From the NCBI RefSeq assembly GCF_002252625.1, contig NZ_NQKW01000002.1, forward strand, positions 186,001 through 250,000: 64,000 nt of DNA. Direction: 5' to 3'. Both the position numbers and the translations under genes were made by a program. The notes under the pieces were generated by a model that worked only from the letters and a program-made list of their open reading frames with translations, searched no databases and was not told where the DNA came from. The stretch comes from Synechococcus sp. 1G10 (GTDB lineage Bacteria > Cyanobacteriota > Cyanobacteriia > PCC-6307 > Cyanobiaceae). This document shows, one piece after another, positions 49,734 through 58,758 of the stretch (position 1 is its first letter; each line of letters opens with the position of its first letter).

Positions 49734-50032
49734 GGCGGTCGCTGGGCTGTGGGGCGAACGGCAGCCCTGATCGGGGCTGGCAGGGACGGCGGACAGGGCT
49801 GGGTACCGGGAAGCGGAGGAGTGGGGAAAAGCCGTTGTCGGCTCAGGATTTCGCAGGGGTTGCTCAGGTGGCGTTCAACCTGGACAACATGCGGCGCCAG
49901 GTGAGCGGATGAGCATCCGAATACTGCTGACGGAATGTTTATATCTTGGCCCTGCACGGCCCCTGCCCGTCAAGCGCAGCGGCATGAGCACTCGTTTTGG
50001 CCACCAGCAGGTCTGCTGATGGCCTCAGGGCC
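49734..50032. other. Intergenic spacer of about 300 bases
   Basis: A stretch between the small hypothetical gene and hom. It holds a 75-residue minus-strand frame (49730-49957) with low-complexity Pro/Arg-rich sequence that I do not accept as a gene. The AT-rich patch near 49930 (TGTTTATATCTTGG) could include a -10-like TATAT. The 3' end has the hairpin described next. Nothing else is evident. Confidence 0.55.
49999..50024 (-). terminator. Hairpin after hom
   Basis: GGCCATCAGCA, 4-nt loop, TGCTGGTGGCC on the minus strand: 11 pairs, one of them G-U, nine bases after the hom stop. The minus-strand sequence after it is AAAACG rather than a U-tract, so it is a probable but non-canonical terminator. 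Confidence 0.5.
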
Positions 50033-51337
50033 TCAGAGGGTGCGCAGGCAGGCTGCCACGCTCTGGACCCCTGAGATGGCCTGGATCGCGGCCAGGGCCG
50101 CCTGGAACCGGGCCTCCTCCACCTCGTGGGTGATCACCACGATTTCAGCCTGTCCACCGCTGGCCTCCAGCTGCACGATCGACTGGATCGAGACGTCCTC
50201 GTGACCGAAGCAACTGCCGATGCGGCCGATCACTCCGGCCTGGTCGCTGGTCTGCAGGCGCACGTAATTCCGGTGGCTGGTGCGGGAACTCTCCACCAGG
50301 CTGCAGCTGCGCCAGCGGCTGGCCGCCAGCAGGGGATCCAGCCCTCCGCCGGTGCCGCCCATCTGGCGGATGCCGGCGATGTTGAGGATGTCGGCCACCA
50401 CGGCCGAAGCGGTGGGGCCTGCCCCTGCCCCAGGGCCGTAGAACATCACTTGTCCCACGGGATCTCCCTCCACCAGGATCGCGTTGTTGACCCCATTCAC
50501 CACCGCCAGTGGATGGTCAGAGGGGACGAGCGTCGGATGCACACGCACATCAAGGCATTCGCTGCCATCTGCCGCAGTGCCAAGGTGCTGGGCCACCGCC
50601 AGCAGTTTCACCCGGTAGCCCAGCTGGCTGGCGTAGCTCACATCCCTCGCCTGCAGGTCACTGATGCCGACGGTGGGAATCAAGGAACGCTCCACCGAGC
50701 CGCCGAAGGCCAGCCCGGCGAGGATCGCGATTTTGTCGGCCGCGTCATGGCCCTCAACATCGGCGGCGGGATCGGCTTCGGCGTAACCCAGCTTCTGGGC
50801 CTCCGCCAGGACCTCGGCGTAAGCAGCCCCCTCATCCGTCATGCGGCTGAGGATGTAATTGGTGGTGCCGTTGATGATGCCGCTCACCCGTTGGATGCGG
50901 TTGCCTCCAAGGGATTGCTTGAGGGGCTCGATGATGGGAATGCCTCCGCCCACCGCCGCTTCGATCAGCACATAAACCCCTTGGCGGGCTGCTGCATCGG
51001 CGATTTCCTCGCCATGGCGGGCGATCACGGCCTTGTTGGCCGTCACCACCGACTTGCCGGCGGCAATGGCCGCGAGGATCAGGCTGCGGGCCGGCTCCAG
51101 CCCACCCATCACCTCCACGACGATCTCCACCGAGGGATCGTTCACCACCTCCGCCGGGTCAGTGCTGAGCAGCTCGGGTGGCAGGGCCACGGGCCGGGGG
51201 CGGCTCGGATCGCGCACGGCGATGCGCCGCAGCTCCAGCTCCGCCACCAGTGGATGGCGCCCTTCTGGGGAGGTGAGGATCTCGGCGACACCGGCTCCCA
51301 CCGTGCCCAGACCGAGCAAGCCGATGCCGATGGTCAT
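50033..51337 (-). CDS. hom: Homoserine dehydrogenase
   Basis: A 434-residue enzyme with the N-terminal NAD(P)-binding GLLGLGTVGAGVAEIL, the catalytic region VIEAAVGGGIPIIEPLKQSL (with Glu/Lys residues), a dimerisation core with NYILSRMTDEGAAYAE, and a C-terminal ACT domain (DQAGVIGRIGSCFGHEDVSIQSIVQ). It reduces aspartate semialdehyde to homoserine. Start MTIGIGLLGLGT. The hairpin above is just downstream. Confidence 0.96.
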   Translation of the reverse strand: MTIGIGLLGLGTVGAGVAEILTSPEGRHPLVAELELRRIAVRDPSRPRPVALPPELLSTDPAEVVNDPSVEIVVEVMGGLEPARSLILAAIAAGKSVVTANKAVIARHGEEIADAAARQGVYVLIEAAVGGGIPIIEPLKQSLGGNRIQRVSGIINGTTNYILSRMTDEGAAYAEVLAEAQKLGYAEADPAADVEGHDAADKIAILAGLAFGGSVERSLIPTVGISDLQARDVSYASQLGYRVKLLAVAQHLGTAADGSECLDVRVHPTLVPSDHPLAVVNGVNNAILVEGDPVGQVMFYGPGAGAGPTASAVVADILNIAGIRQMGGTGGGLDPLLAASRWRSCSLVESSRTSHRNYVRLQTSDQAGVIGRIGSCFGHEDVSIQSIVQLEASGGQAEIVVITHEVEEARFQAALAAIQAISGVQSVAACLRTL

Positions 51338-51371
51338 ACCGATAACACCGCGAAACCGATGATCCTAGAAA

Positions 51372-51791
51372 TCATTCCGCCGCCAGGCTCCTGGCCTGGG
51401 CCTGCATCATCTTGAGAATGTTCAGGAATCCATTGGCTCGGGAGGGGGTGAGGCTGGCCTGAAGGCCTGTCTCGGCCAGAAAGCCAGGGTCCAGACCAGC
51501 GGCCTGGTTGGGCGCCAGACCCTCCAGACCGGCGATCAGCAGTGCCAGCAGCCCCTTGGTGATCTGGGCATCGGAATCCCCCTGCCAGTGGAGCTTGCCG
51601 TCGACCAGTTGCCCCACCACATACACCTGGGAGACACAGCCTTTCACCTTGAACACCTCCTGCCGGAATTCCTCGGGCAGGGGGGCGAGCTTCTTGGCCA
51701 GCCACAGCACGTACTCGTAGCGGCGCTTGGGGTCGCTGGTGCCCCGCAGCCGCTCCACGATCGCGTCAAGGCTGTCGCTGCCGGTGCTCAT
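51372..51791 (-). CDS. sufE: SufE family Fe-S assembly protein
   Basis: A 139-residue SufE-like sulphur acceptor. The key Cys is Cys52 (KVKGCVSQVY), the residue that takes persulphide sulphur from SufS. LWLAKKLAPLPEEFR precedes it, and DSDAQITKGLLALL follows. ATG 51791 (MSTGSDSLDAIVERL) is favoured; extending to 51902 adds an Arg/Ser-rich tail that is unlikely. It works in Fe-S cluster assembly. Confidence 0.93.
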   Translation of the reverse strand: MSTGSDSLDAIVERLRGTSDPKRRYEYVLWLAKKLAPLPEEFRQEVFKVKGCVSQVYVVGQLVDGKLHWQGDSDAQITKGLLALLIAGLEGLAPNQAAGLDPGFLAETGLQASLTPSRANGFLNILKMMQAQARSLAAE

Positions 51792-51834
51792 GGACTGGGT
51801 CAAAAGAGAAGTGACCCCAGTGTGGCGCTTGCTC

Positions 51835-52356
51835 TCAGCCGCGGCGGCGCTGCTGGATCGCCAGCCCACCCACCAGAGCGCCCAGCCCGGTGATCCCGCC
51901 AATCAGCAGCAGCGATCGATGTTCATGCACTGAGAACAGCGTGGGCTTCAGCTCCGGATCGGAACTGCTCACCCGATCGAGCTGGGCCTGGCCCGCCTGG
52001 GTTGGCACCTCAAGGAAATCCCGGTGTCCGGGACCTGCATCCACCTGTAACTCCCAGTTGCCGTCAGCCCCCTTGGGCATGTTGAAGCTGAGGCGCCCCT
52101 TGGCATCGATCTGACCCACCTCCACGGGCTGGCCCCCATCGGGGGGCACCAGCCTCACTGTGGCGCCCTTCACGGGTTCACCATTGGAGAAGTGGCTCTC
52201 GAGCATCAGCCCGTCGCGCAGGGATTCCAGCCGATCCAGACTGGATTCGATCGCGTGGGCCTCGACCCTGCCTGGAGCCGCGATCAAGCCAACCAATGCC
52301 GCCAGCGCCGCGAGGGTGAGCTGGCTGGAGAGCCCGGTGAAACGTGGAGTCGTCAT
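51835..52356 (-). CDS. Exported protein, CbiL/NikL-like
   Basis: A 173-residue protein with a signal peptide (hydrophobic run then APGRVEA-HAIES), a beta-sandwich-type domain with GEPVKGATVRLVPPDGGQPVEVGQIDAKGRLSF, and ELQVDAGPGHRDFLEV, and one C-terminal membrane helix (LLLIGGITGLGALVGGLAI) with a basic end. The 'DAGPGHR' block and His at the mature N-terminus resemble extra subunits of Co/Ni ECF transporters. No transporter genes are adjacent, so the assignment is tentative. Confidence 0.6.
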   Translation of the reverse strand: MTTPRFTGLSSQLTLAALAALVGLIAAPGRVEAHAIESSLDRLESLRDGLMLESHFSNGEPVKGATVRLVPPDGGQPVEVGQIDAKGRLSFNMPKGADGNWELQVDAGPGHRDFLEVPTQAGQAQLDRVSSSDPELKPTLFSVHEHRSLLLIGGITGLGALVGGLAIQQRRRG

Positions 52357-52407
52357 CGGCAGGGCGTGGTCGCGTCCGAGGGAAGTGGCTCTAAAACTAA
52401 GGCGACT

Positions 52408-52623
52408 TCAGGAGGCTGACCAGCGGCTGCCGGCAGCCTGACCCTTGCCGGCCTGGACCATGCGCACCATCGAGCTGACCATCATCGAGAGAGCTTCACT
52501 CGGCTGGGAGCGGTGGCCAAGCTCAGCGGCCATCACCCGCTCGGGCACCGTGCCGGCTCCGAATGCGGTGGCACCGACCCGACGGGCGGGAGAGGGGCGG
52601 GAGTGAACGAAGCTGAGGTCCAA
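52408..52623 (-). CDS. Very small uncertain reading frame
   Basis: A 71-residue frame starting TTG (MDLSFVHSRPSPARR). No domain, membrane segment or good ribosome site. The stretch GHRSQPSEALSMMVSSMVRMVQAGKG is weakly helical. It fills most of a 321-base interval between the NikL-like gene and 5-FCL. It could be a real small gene or chance; nothing else is seen in the interval. Confidence 0.3.
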   Translation of the reverse strand: MDLSFVHSRPSPARRVGATAFGAGTVPERVMAAELGHRSQPSEALSMMVSSMVRMVQAGKGQAAGSRWSAS

Positions 52624-52677
52624 GGAAGTTAGGGCTCGAACCCGGGGATCCTGGCAAAGGGATCGACGCTGGGACGA

Positions 52678-53283
52678 TCAAAGTCCGGACCTCTCAACAG
52701 GTTGCAACCATTCGATCCCCGCTTCGCTGAGCCAGCCATCGAAGGGAACATCCCACGGGTCCACCGGCAATTGCTCCACCGCGCAGGTGGCGGGGGCCAC
52801 GATCAGGGCCGGCACCGCGCGCCAGGAGGGATCGGCTCGCAGCCGATCGAACCAACCACCGCCGTAGCCCAGCCGGAAGCCGCGTCTGTCGAAGGCGAGG
52901 GCCGGCACCAGCAGCAGGCCAAGGGCCGTGGCTGGCAGCGGCCTGCCTGCAGGTGCCGGCGCCGGCACCCCCGCGGCATCGAGCCGGAGAGGATCCGCGC
53001 TCTTCCAGACCTCGTAGCCGAGCCTCCTGTTCTCTGCCAGAGCCCGGATGGCAGGCAGGGCCAGCCGGCCTGGAAGCGCCCGGGCCAGTTCACGCAGATC
53101 CGGCTCACCGGCCAGAGGCCAGTAAAGGCCAAGCCGCTGGTCTGGCCTGAGCAGGGGCGGCACCCCGCTCAGGGCCTGCTCCAGCAGCCGTTCCTGCTGC
53201 GCCTCCGGTTGATCAGCCCGCCGCTGGCGGAAGTGCCGGCGCCAGACGGGTTTGGGGTCGTCCAGCCCCGGTTCGCCCGCCAT
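52678..53283 (-). CDS. 5-formyltetrahydrofolate cyclo-ligase
   Basis: A 201-residue protein with the 5-FTHF cyclo-ligase pattern: a basic N-terminal helix (RRHFRQRRADQP), GLYWPLAGEPDLREL, PALAFDRRGFRLGYGGGWFDRL (the Gly-rich ATP/substrate block) and IVAPATCAVEQLPVDPWDVPFD near the end. It turns 5-formyl-THF into methenyl-THF. Its start overlaps the ruvC stop region by 1 base. Confidence 0.94.
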   Translation of the reverse strand: MAGEPGLDDPKPVWRRHFRQRRADQPEAQQERLLEQALSGVPPLLRPDQRLGLYWPLAGEPDLRELARALPGRLALPAIRALAENRRLGYEVWKSADPLRLDAAGVPAPAPAGRPLPATALGLLLVPALAFDRRGFRLGYGGGWFDRLRADPSWRAVPALIVAPATCAVEQLPVDPWDVPFDGWLSEAGIEWLQPVERSGL

Positions 53284-53744
53284 CAGCGCTGAAACCAGCC
53301 GGTGAGGGCCACGGCGAGGGCATCGGCGGCGTCATCGGGGCGGGGGGGATGCTCCAGCTCCAGTTCCCGCATGACGGCGTCGAGCACGTCATTTTTGTCG
53401 GCATGGCCTGAGCCCGTCAGGGCCAGCTTGATCTGCATCGGCGGGTATTCCACCACCGGCACCTTCAGCCGGGCCAGGGTCATCATCACCACGCCGCGGG
53501 CCTGCACAACCGAAATCGTGGTGCTGGAGCGGTAGAAGAAGAATTTCTCGACGGAGGCCAGGTCTGGGCTCCAGCGGCGGACCAGCCAGCGCAGGTCGCG
53601 GGCGATCTCCACCAGCCGCTCACCCTCCGGAGTGCCGGCCTCGGTGCGGATCATGCCGCAGTCCAGCAGTCGCTGCGGCGGGCCGGTCTCGATCAGGCCG
53701 TAGCCGACGCGGGCCAGGCCAGGATCGATGCCGAGGATGCGCAA
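53283..53744 (-). CDS. ruvC: Crossover junction endodeoxyribonuclease RuvC
   Basis: A 153-residue resolvase. Acidic catalytic residues are Asp7 ([14 protein letters not shown]), a Glu in VEKFFFYRS near residue 66, and a pair of Asp in [13 protein letters not shown] near 138-141. The middle [13 protein letters not shown] is also conserved. It cuts Holliday junctions with RuvAB. It follows chlI with only 4 bases between. Confidence 0.95.
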   Translation of the reverse strand: MRILGIDPGLARVGYGLIETGPPQRLLDCGMIRTEAGTPEGERLVEIARDLRWLVRRWSPDLASVEKFFFYRSSTTISVVQARGVVMMTLARLKVPVVEYPPMQIKLALTGSGHADKNDVLDAVMRELELEHPPRPDDAADALAVALTGWFQR

Positions 53745-53748
53745 GGAC

Positions 53749-54834
53749 TCAGGCCGCCAGGGCCAGCTGGAAGGCGTCGCGGGCGGTGTCCGCCATCTCG
53801 AAGATCTTGCAGAACACCTTGATGACGCGATCGCCGGAGTCGATCTGCTCCAGCGGATCCTTGCGCAGCCTGTGGCGCAGGCAGCAGGCCACCACCCGGG
53901 CCACGTCGTCGTCGCTCACTTCGCTGCGGCCTTCGAAGGCGGCCAGGGCCCTTGCCGCCCGGTTGGTGACGATGTCGCCGCGCAGGCCGTCCACGTCCAG
54001 CTCACCGCACACCGCCGAGATGCGGATGCGCAGATCAGGGTCGATCAGCACCTGGGGGAGCCGCTGCTGGGCCTGCACCACGCGCTCCTGCAGCGCCTCC
54101 TGGGCACCTTGGTGATGGCTGTTGAAGCCGTCAGGATCGCTGTCATAGCCAGTGCGCTGATCCACCACCTGCACCCGCAGCTCCGGATTCCGCACCGTGC
54201 GCACCTCCACGCTCATGCCGAAGCGATCCAGGAGCTGGGGGCGCAGTTCCCCTTCCTCCGGGTTGCCCGAGCCGATCAGCACGAAGCGGGCCGGATGGCG
54301 CACCGAGATTCCTTCCCGCTCCACAGTGTTCCACCCGGACGCGGCCGAATCCAGAAGCACGTCCACCAGGTGGTCGTCGAGCAGGTTCACTTCATCGACG
54401 TACAGCAGGCCCCGGTTGGCCTTGGCCAGCAGGCCCGGCTCGAAGGCCCGCACCCCTTCGCTCAGGGCTTTCTCGATGTCGATCGTGCCGCAGAGACGGT
54501 CTTCGGTGGCGCCCAGGGGCAGATCCACCATCGGCACCTGGCGCCGCTCCAGCGGCAGCGTTTCGCCGTTCTCCGCCCGCTCGCGCACCTCGGCGCTCTG
54601 GAGGTCGGGGTCGCTGGGGGAGCTGTTGTAAGGGTCGCCGGCAACGACATCGATCTCCGGCAGCAGATCCGCGAGGGCGCGGATAGCGGTGGACTTGCCC
54701 GTGCCCCGGTCGCCCATGATCATCACCCCACCGATGCGTGGATCGATCACGTTCAACAGCAGGGCGAGCTTCATCTCCTCCTGGCCGACGATGGCGGTGA
54801 AGGGAAACGCCCTGCGTTTGCGGGTCTGACTCAC
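53749..54834 (-). CDS. chlI: Magnesium chelatase subunit ChlI
   Basis: A 361-residue AAA+ ATPase of the Mg-protoporphyrin chelatase. Walker A is GDRGTGKST (41-49), with [16 protein letters not shown] as Walker B, and [17 protein letters not shown] as the sensor/R-finger region. It powers Mg insertion into protoporphyrin IX, the first step toward chlorophyll. The start overlaps DUF3370 by 4 bases; ruvC follows closely. Confidence 0.97.
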   Translation of the reverse strand: MSQTRKRRAFPFTAIVGQEEMKLALLLNVIDPRIGGVMIMGDRGTGKSTAIRALADLLPEIDVVAGDPYNSSPSDPDLQSAEVRERAENGETLPLERRQVPMVDLPLGATEDRLCGTIDIEKALSEGVRAFEPGLLAKANRGLLYVDEVNLLDDHLVDVLLDSAASGWNTVEREGISVRHPARFVLIGSGNPEEGELRPQLLDRFGMSVEVRTVRNPELRVQVVDQRTGYDSDPDGFNSHHQGAQEALQERVVQAQQRLPQVLIDPDLRIRISAVCGELDVDGLRGDIVTNRAARALAAFEGRSEVSDDDVARVVACCLRHRLRKDPLEQIDSGDRVIKVFCKIFEMADTARDAFQLALAA

Positions 54835-56258
54835 GGACGGGGGGCCGGCACGGATTCGGATTGTTTCACAGCTGCCTGTGGGAGCGCGGGAGCGGGCAGC
54901 AGGCTCAGCGCCTGAGGGGGCGTGGCGTCGGCGGGGTAGATCAGTCGCACCCTCACCTGCCGCTGCTGTCCGGGGGCCAGGCTGATGCGTCCAAGGCTGG
55001 GGCCCTTCTCTCCCTGGCGCTGCACAAGATGGAACCAGCGCCGACCGGCGGGGCGGCCCGCCGGCCCATCGAGTCCACTCACTTCCACCGTGCCGCGGAA
55101 GACAACGGCCCGCGGCGGGTTGAGGTTGAAGCGCAGGCCACCTTCGGCCCTGTCGGTCTTGCGGGGGGATTCCAGGGCCAGATCGAGGGCCACTGGCCCC
55201 TTGCTGTCGTTCACAAGAGGGAGGATCAGGTCGTATTCCACGCCGTAGTTGCCGTGGGCGGCCCAGGCGGTTCCCGGGTAGAAGGCCTTTAGCTCAGCAG
55301 TCTGGACCTGACCGCTGCCCAGGCTGCCCCGCTCCAGCGAGGCGATCGGCCAGGACACCGGCGCACTGCGAACGGAGAGCAGCTTGCTGCCTGGATCGGT
55401 GAGTTGGGCACTCCAGCGGCTGCCGGTTTGCACCCCGCTCACCCTTGAGTAGATGATGCCTCCGGTTTGGCCCCTGGGCGTGGGCACATGCTCCTTGGCG
55501 CTGAGCCCGGCGCGCAGCAGGCCGCTCCAGACGTCCGGCCCCGGCGGCTGCTCGCCACCGAAGGCGGCCAGGGTGGCCAACTGCACGGGGCCGTCACTCT
55601 CCAGCCGCAGCTGCAGGTTGCGGCCATTGAGCAGGGGATCGAGCCCTTTCACGGGAATCGGCAGGGCCAGCATGGTGGTGAGCTGGCCCGGGGCCAGGGT
55701 CCATTCCTGGGGAATCCCTGCGCCTCGGCGGTTCTGGAGCAGTTCAGCCGCCACGCGTGAGCCGGGGCCGGCAAACACCGAACTGCCGTCGTGGGACATC
55801 AGCGCAGGCAGGGGCAGGAAGGGGGCCGCCGGTTGGCTTGGATCACTCGACTGGGAGAGGGCCGTGGATCCGCCCAGCACCCGCAGCCGCACCGGCTTGC
55901 TGTTCACCGGGGCCGCAACCACCCCCAGCCAGAGCACCGACTCGAGGGTTTCGGGGCGCCCGGCATAGACGTGGTGACTGAACAGGTCGAAGCGTCCTTG
56001 CAGGGGAACGTTCAGGTGCGCGTCGGGGCTCGAGAACGGCTGGCCGGCGAGGCTCCCGCGGCCGTTGAAGGTGGAGAGCAGGATGCCGGGCTTGATGATC
56101 AGCTCGGGGTTGTTGTCGTTGACGACAGGCACCCGGTCGAGCCCGCCGCTGAGTGGACGCACCTGCTGGGGTCTCAGCTCCGTGCTGGCGGGCGGTGCCG
56201 CTGCTGGAGCCGCGCCGGCCGAGAGCAGCAGCCCGGCGGCCATGGTCAGGAATGGCAT
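54831..56258 (-). CDS. DUF3370 family exported protein
   Basis: A 475-residue protein with a signal peptide (ending near APAAAPPAS). The DUF3370 core has [29 protein letters not shown] and a later [15 protein letters not shown] block, then Gly-rich beta repeats. DUF3370 proteins are cyanobacterial and believed extracytoplasmic; no function is known to me. Its last bases overlap chlI (4 bases), so it is the leading gene of a chlI-ruvC-5-FCL unit. Confidence 0.88.
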   Translation of the reverse strand: MPFLTMAAGLLLSAGAAPAAAPPASTELRPQQVRPLSGGLDRVPVVNDNNPELIIKPGILLSTFNGRGSLAGQPFSSPDAHLNVPLQGRFDLFSHHVYAGRPETLESVLWLGVVAAPVNSKPVRLRVLGGSTALSQSSDPSQPAAPFLPLPALMSHDGSSVFAGPGSRVAAELLQNRRGAGIPQEWTLAPGQLTTMLALPIPVKGLDPLLNGRNLQLRLESDGPVQLATLAAFGGEQPPGPDVWSGLLRAGLSAKEHVPTPRGQTGGIIYSRVSGVQTGSRWSAQLTDPGSKLLSVRSAPVSWPIASLERGSLGSGQVQTAELKAFYPGTAWAAHGNYGVEYDLILPLVNDSKGPVALDLALESPRKTDRAEGGLRFNLNPPRAVVFRGTVEVSGLDGPAGRPAGRRWFHLVQRQGEKGPSLGRISLAPGQQRQVRVRLIYPADATPPQALSLLPAPALPQAAVKQSESVPAPRP

Positions 56259-56264
56259 CAGGGC

Positions 56265-57353
56265 TCAGCGCGGTTGGGATGAGGGGTCGCTGCGACCCAC
56301 GAGGGTCTGGCTTACTGCGGCGGCCATGGCGCGGATCAGATCGGTGGAGCGAGGGTCGTTGAACGGGCCTTTGACCATGAACCCTGCCACGGCTCTCTTG
56401 CCGTTGGGGAGTTCGATCAGCCCGGCGTCGGCGTAGGCGATGCCGATGTCGCCGGTTTTGTTGAGCACGGTCAGTCCCCGGGCCATCAGCTCGCTGTCGG
56501 GGTCGCTGGAGGTGCCCCCCAGACCCTTGAGCAGACCTGCGGGCAGCAGGGTGTTGGTGCGGGAGGTGGCCATGATCGTGCGGAAATGGTCGCGGGCCCG
56601 GGGGCTGAGTTTCTCGCCGATGTCAACCAGGGCGATCGAGCGGGCCAGGTCACGGGGGCTGGTGGTGTTGGTGCCCTCGAGATCGGGCAGCCAGTTGTTG
56701 ATCACCGTGGATGGAAGGCCCAGGGCCTGGAAATGGGCATTGGTGGCGGCCTTGCCCCCGAGGCGCTTGATCAGCAGGTTGGTGGCGGTGTTGTCGCTCA
56801 CCCGGATCATCTCGGTGGCGGCCTCATAAAAGGGGAAGCGGGTGCCCAGCGGTCGGCTGGCCATCCAGCCGGCTCCCCCACCCATCACCTCCTTGGTGAG
56901 GGGCAGCGGCTCGTTCCAGCGCAGCTTGCCGGCGTCCAGGTCGTCGAGGGCCGCCAGCAGGATCGGGGTCTTGATCGAGCTGGCCGCTGGCAGGGGTATG
57001 TCGGGATTGAGCTGGGCGAAACGGCCGTCATCGAGAACCAGCAGGAAGCCGCCCACCTTCAGATCCTTGTGCTCGGCGGCCAGGGCCTTCCAGCTCTGGC
57101 TGAGCTTGGTGAGCTCCACCCTGGGCTCGAAGCGGCCCAGGGCCAGCCCGCCCCTGGGGGTGGGTACCGGTGAGCTGGCGCTGCTGGCCTTGGGGGCTTC
57201 CATCGCCCCCTGGGCCAGCTTCGGAGCCAGTTGTTTCAAGGCGGTGCCGGTGAGCACCCCGAGGCCGAGGCCCATCACCAGCAGGCGCAGGACAAGAGCC
57301 AGGGGTTGAAACCAGCCGGGGGATCCGGAACGGGGGGAGCGACCCGTACGCAC
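56265..57353 (-). CDS. Beta-lactamase-fold serine hydrolase (PF13354-type)
   Basis: A 362-residue protein with an N-terminal membrane anchor (about 18-35), then a class-A-like fold: S125-x-x-K128 (SSIK), SDN at 186-188 and K-T-G at 299-301. A Glu in the loop NWLPDLEGTNTTSPRDLARS corresponds to the class A Glu region. It is probably a periplasmic peptidoglycan or beta-lactam-related hydrolase; substrate unknown. It is six bases upstream of DUF3370. Confidence 0.88.
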   Translation of the reverse strand: MRTGRSPRSGSPGWFQPLALVLRLLVMGLGLGVLTGTALKQLAPKLAQGAMEAPKASSASSPVPTPRGGLALGRFEPRVELTKLSQSWKALAAEHKDLKVGGFLLVLDDGRFAQLNPDIPLPAASSIKTPILLAALDDLDAGKLRWNEPLPLTKEVMGGGAGWMASRPLGTRFPFYEAATEMIRVSDNTATNLLIKRLGGKAATNAHFQALGLPSTVINNWLPDLEGTNTTSPRDLARSIALVDIGEKLSPRARDHFRTIMATSRTNTLLPAGLLKGLGGTSSDPDSELMARGLTVLNKTGDIGIAYADAGLIELPNGKRAVAGFMVKGPFNDPRSTDLIRAMAAAVSQTLVGRSDPSSQPR

Positions 57354-57386
57354 GATGCAGCCAGGGGCGACGGAGATGGCAGGACC

Positions 57387-58175
57387 TTAGGGGGTTCCCC
57401 GCTGGCTGGCCCAGCGCAGCTGACGGACCATGCCCCGGACCAGGGCCACTTCCTCGGCGCTGATCTGGGCACGCTGCAGCAGCGCCCGCAGCTTGGCCAT
57501 CCGGGCATGGGCCGTGTGGGGGAGAACAAACCCCACTGCCAGCAGCAGTTCCTCGGCATCGACGAGGGCTGCTTCGAGCAGCTCCCGAGCAGCGGGTTCT
57601 GGCCCGATCAGCGGGGTCGGGCCGCCTGGTCGGGTTGCAGTTTCCCCCTGCTGGCAGCTGCGCAGTTCATGCAGGGTGATGGCCACCGCATGGGACAGGT
57701 TGAGGGAGGGGTAGCCTGCGTCGGTGCCGATCTGCAGGATGCGGCCCGCCTGGAGCAGTTCGTCGGTGCTCAGGCCCCGGTCTTCCCGCCCGAAAACCAG
57801 CGCCCCGGCACTGGTTCGTTGCGCTGGCCCAGGCCCGCTCGGGTGTCCAAGCAACCAGGGGATGGCCTGGGCGGGTCCTTCGATGGGCACCGCCTGCGAG
57901 TCCACCCGTCCGTTGGCAGCGACCACCCGGGTGCGGTCGGCGATGGCTGCCGCCAGATCCGGATAGACCTTGGCAGCTTCAAGCAGCGTCCCAGCGTGGA
58001 CAGCCATCCGCCGGGCTTCCTCGCCGAGGTGATCACAGCGGGGAGCCACCAGCCGCAGGTCGTGAACTGCGAAATTGGCGCAGAGCCTGGCCACGCTGCC
58101 CACATTCAAGGGACCGGCTGGCTCCACCAGCACCAAGGCCAGATCTGGGCAGTTGGGCGTCGAGCCGACCCTCAC
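57387..58175 (-). CDS. SPOUT-type RNA 2'-O-methyltransferase (TrmJ/TrmH-like)
   Basis: A 262-residue methyltransferase with a trefoil-knot fold. Motif 1 NVGSVARLCANF, motif 2 LVFGREDRGLSTDEL and motif 3 PSLNLSHAVAI are all present, followed by a short helical C-terminal extension. It methylates the ribose of a tRNA or rRNA nucleotide; TrmJ acts on position 32 of tRNAs. Start [13 protein letters not shown]. It overlaps cytM by 4 bases. Confidence 0.92.
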   Translation of the reverse strand: MRVGSTPNCPDLALVLVEPAGPLNVGSVARLCANFAVHDLRLVAPRCDHLGEEARRMAVHAGTLLEAAKVYPDLAAAIADRTRVVAANGRVDSQAVPIEGPAQAIPWLLGHPSGPGPAQRTSAGALVFGREDRGLSTDELLQAGRILQIGTDAGYPSLNLSHAVAITLHELRSCQQGETATRPGGPTPLIGPEPAARELLEAALVDAEELLLAVGFVLPHTAHARMAKLRALLQRAQISAEEVALVRGMVRQLRWASQRGTP

Positions 58176-58570
58176 TCCAGGCTGCGGAGATGGGCCAGCA
58201 GGTCGGCCATGGCCTGGGGTTCGGGCTGGAAGCGCGGCATCGGCGGAGTGCGGCCGCTCACCACCTGGCGGATCAGCTGGCGGTCGTTGCGGCGCCGGCT
58301 CACCCCATGCAGGCTGGGACCCACCAGTCCCTGGGCGGCGATGCCGTGGCAGCCGGCACAGTTCATCCGAAACAGCCGAGCCCCGGTTTCAGGGGAGCCC
58401 GAAAGCTCCAGGGTGCGGCGGGTGTACGGATCACTGCGGGCCGCCGGAAGGAGGAGCAAAAGCAGCAGGATGCATCCTGCTGCTGCCAGCAGCACCAGGG
58501 CGGTGATCAGGCCCTGACGCTGAGCCGGCGCCTGGGGGGCCTCCAGAATGGTGGAAGGATCGCCGGTCAC
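58172..58570 (-). CDS. Membrane-anchored cytochrome c (CytM-like)
   Basis: A 132-residue protein with an N-terminal helix anchor (about 20-41), a haem site C71-A-G-C74-H75 and a likely axial Met111 (PPMPRF). It matches small c-type cytochromes such as cytochrome cM. Electron partner is not known; the location opposite petG suggests a link to photosynthetic or respiratory electron flow. Its stop region overlaps trmJ by 4 bases. Confidence 0.88.
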   Translation of the reverse strand: MTGDPSTILEAPQAPAQRQGLITALVLLAAAGCILLLLLLLPAARSDPYTRRTLELSGSPETGARLFRMNCAGCHGIAAQGLVGPSLHGVSRRRNDRQLIRQVVSGRTPPMPRFQPEPQAMADLLAHLRSLE

Positions 58571-58643
58571 GGATCACTCGGAAGACCCTCCCAGCCTGCC
58601 TTGGCCGTGGGAGAATTGCGGGAGGCAAATCTTCCGGCTCCCG

Positions 58644-58757
58644 ATGATTGAACCCCTCCTCTGCGGCATCGTTCTGGGTTTGATCCCGATCACCCTGGTG
58701 GGCCTGTTCGTGGCGGCCTGGAACCAGTACCGCCGTGGCAGTGCTCTGGGCGGCTGA
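58644..58757 (+). CDS. petG: Cytochrome b6f subunit PetG
   Basis: A 37-residue single-span subunit: [17 protein letters not shown] then [19 protein letters not shown]. The start at 58644 is the first Met of a hydrophobic helix; an in-frame extension to 58548 is out of family. It stabilises the b6f dimer. It is divergent from cytM (73 bases) and convergent with rsmD, one base from its stop. Confidence 0.97.
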   Translation: MIEPLLCGIVLGLIPITLVGLFVAAWNQYRRGSALGG

Positions 58758-58758
58758 G

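Noticed and set aside
49730-49957. 75-residue minus-strand frame in the spacer before hom
   Set aside because: Pro/Arg-rich, no domain, and no ribosome-binding site.
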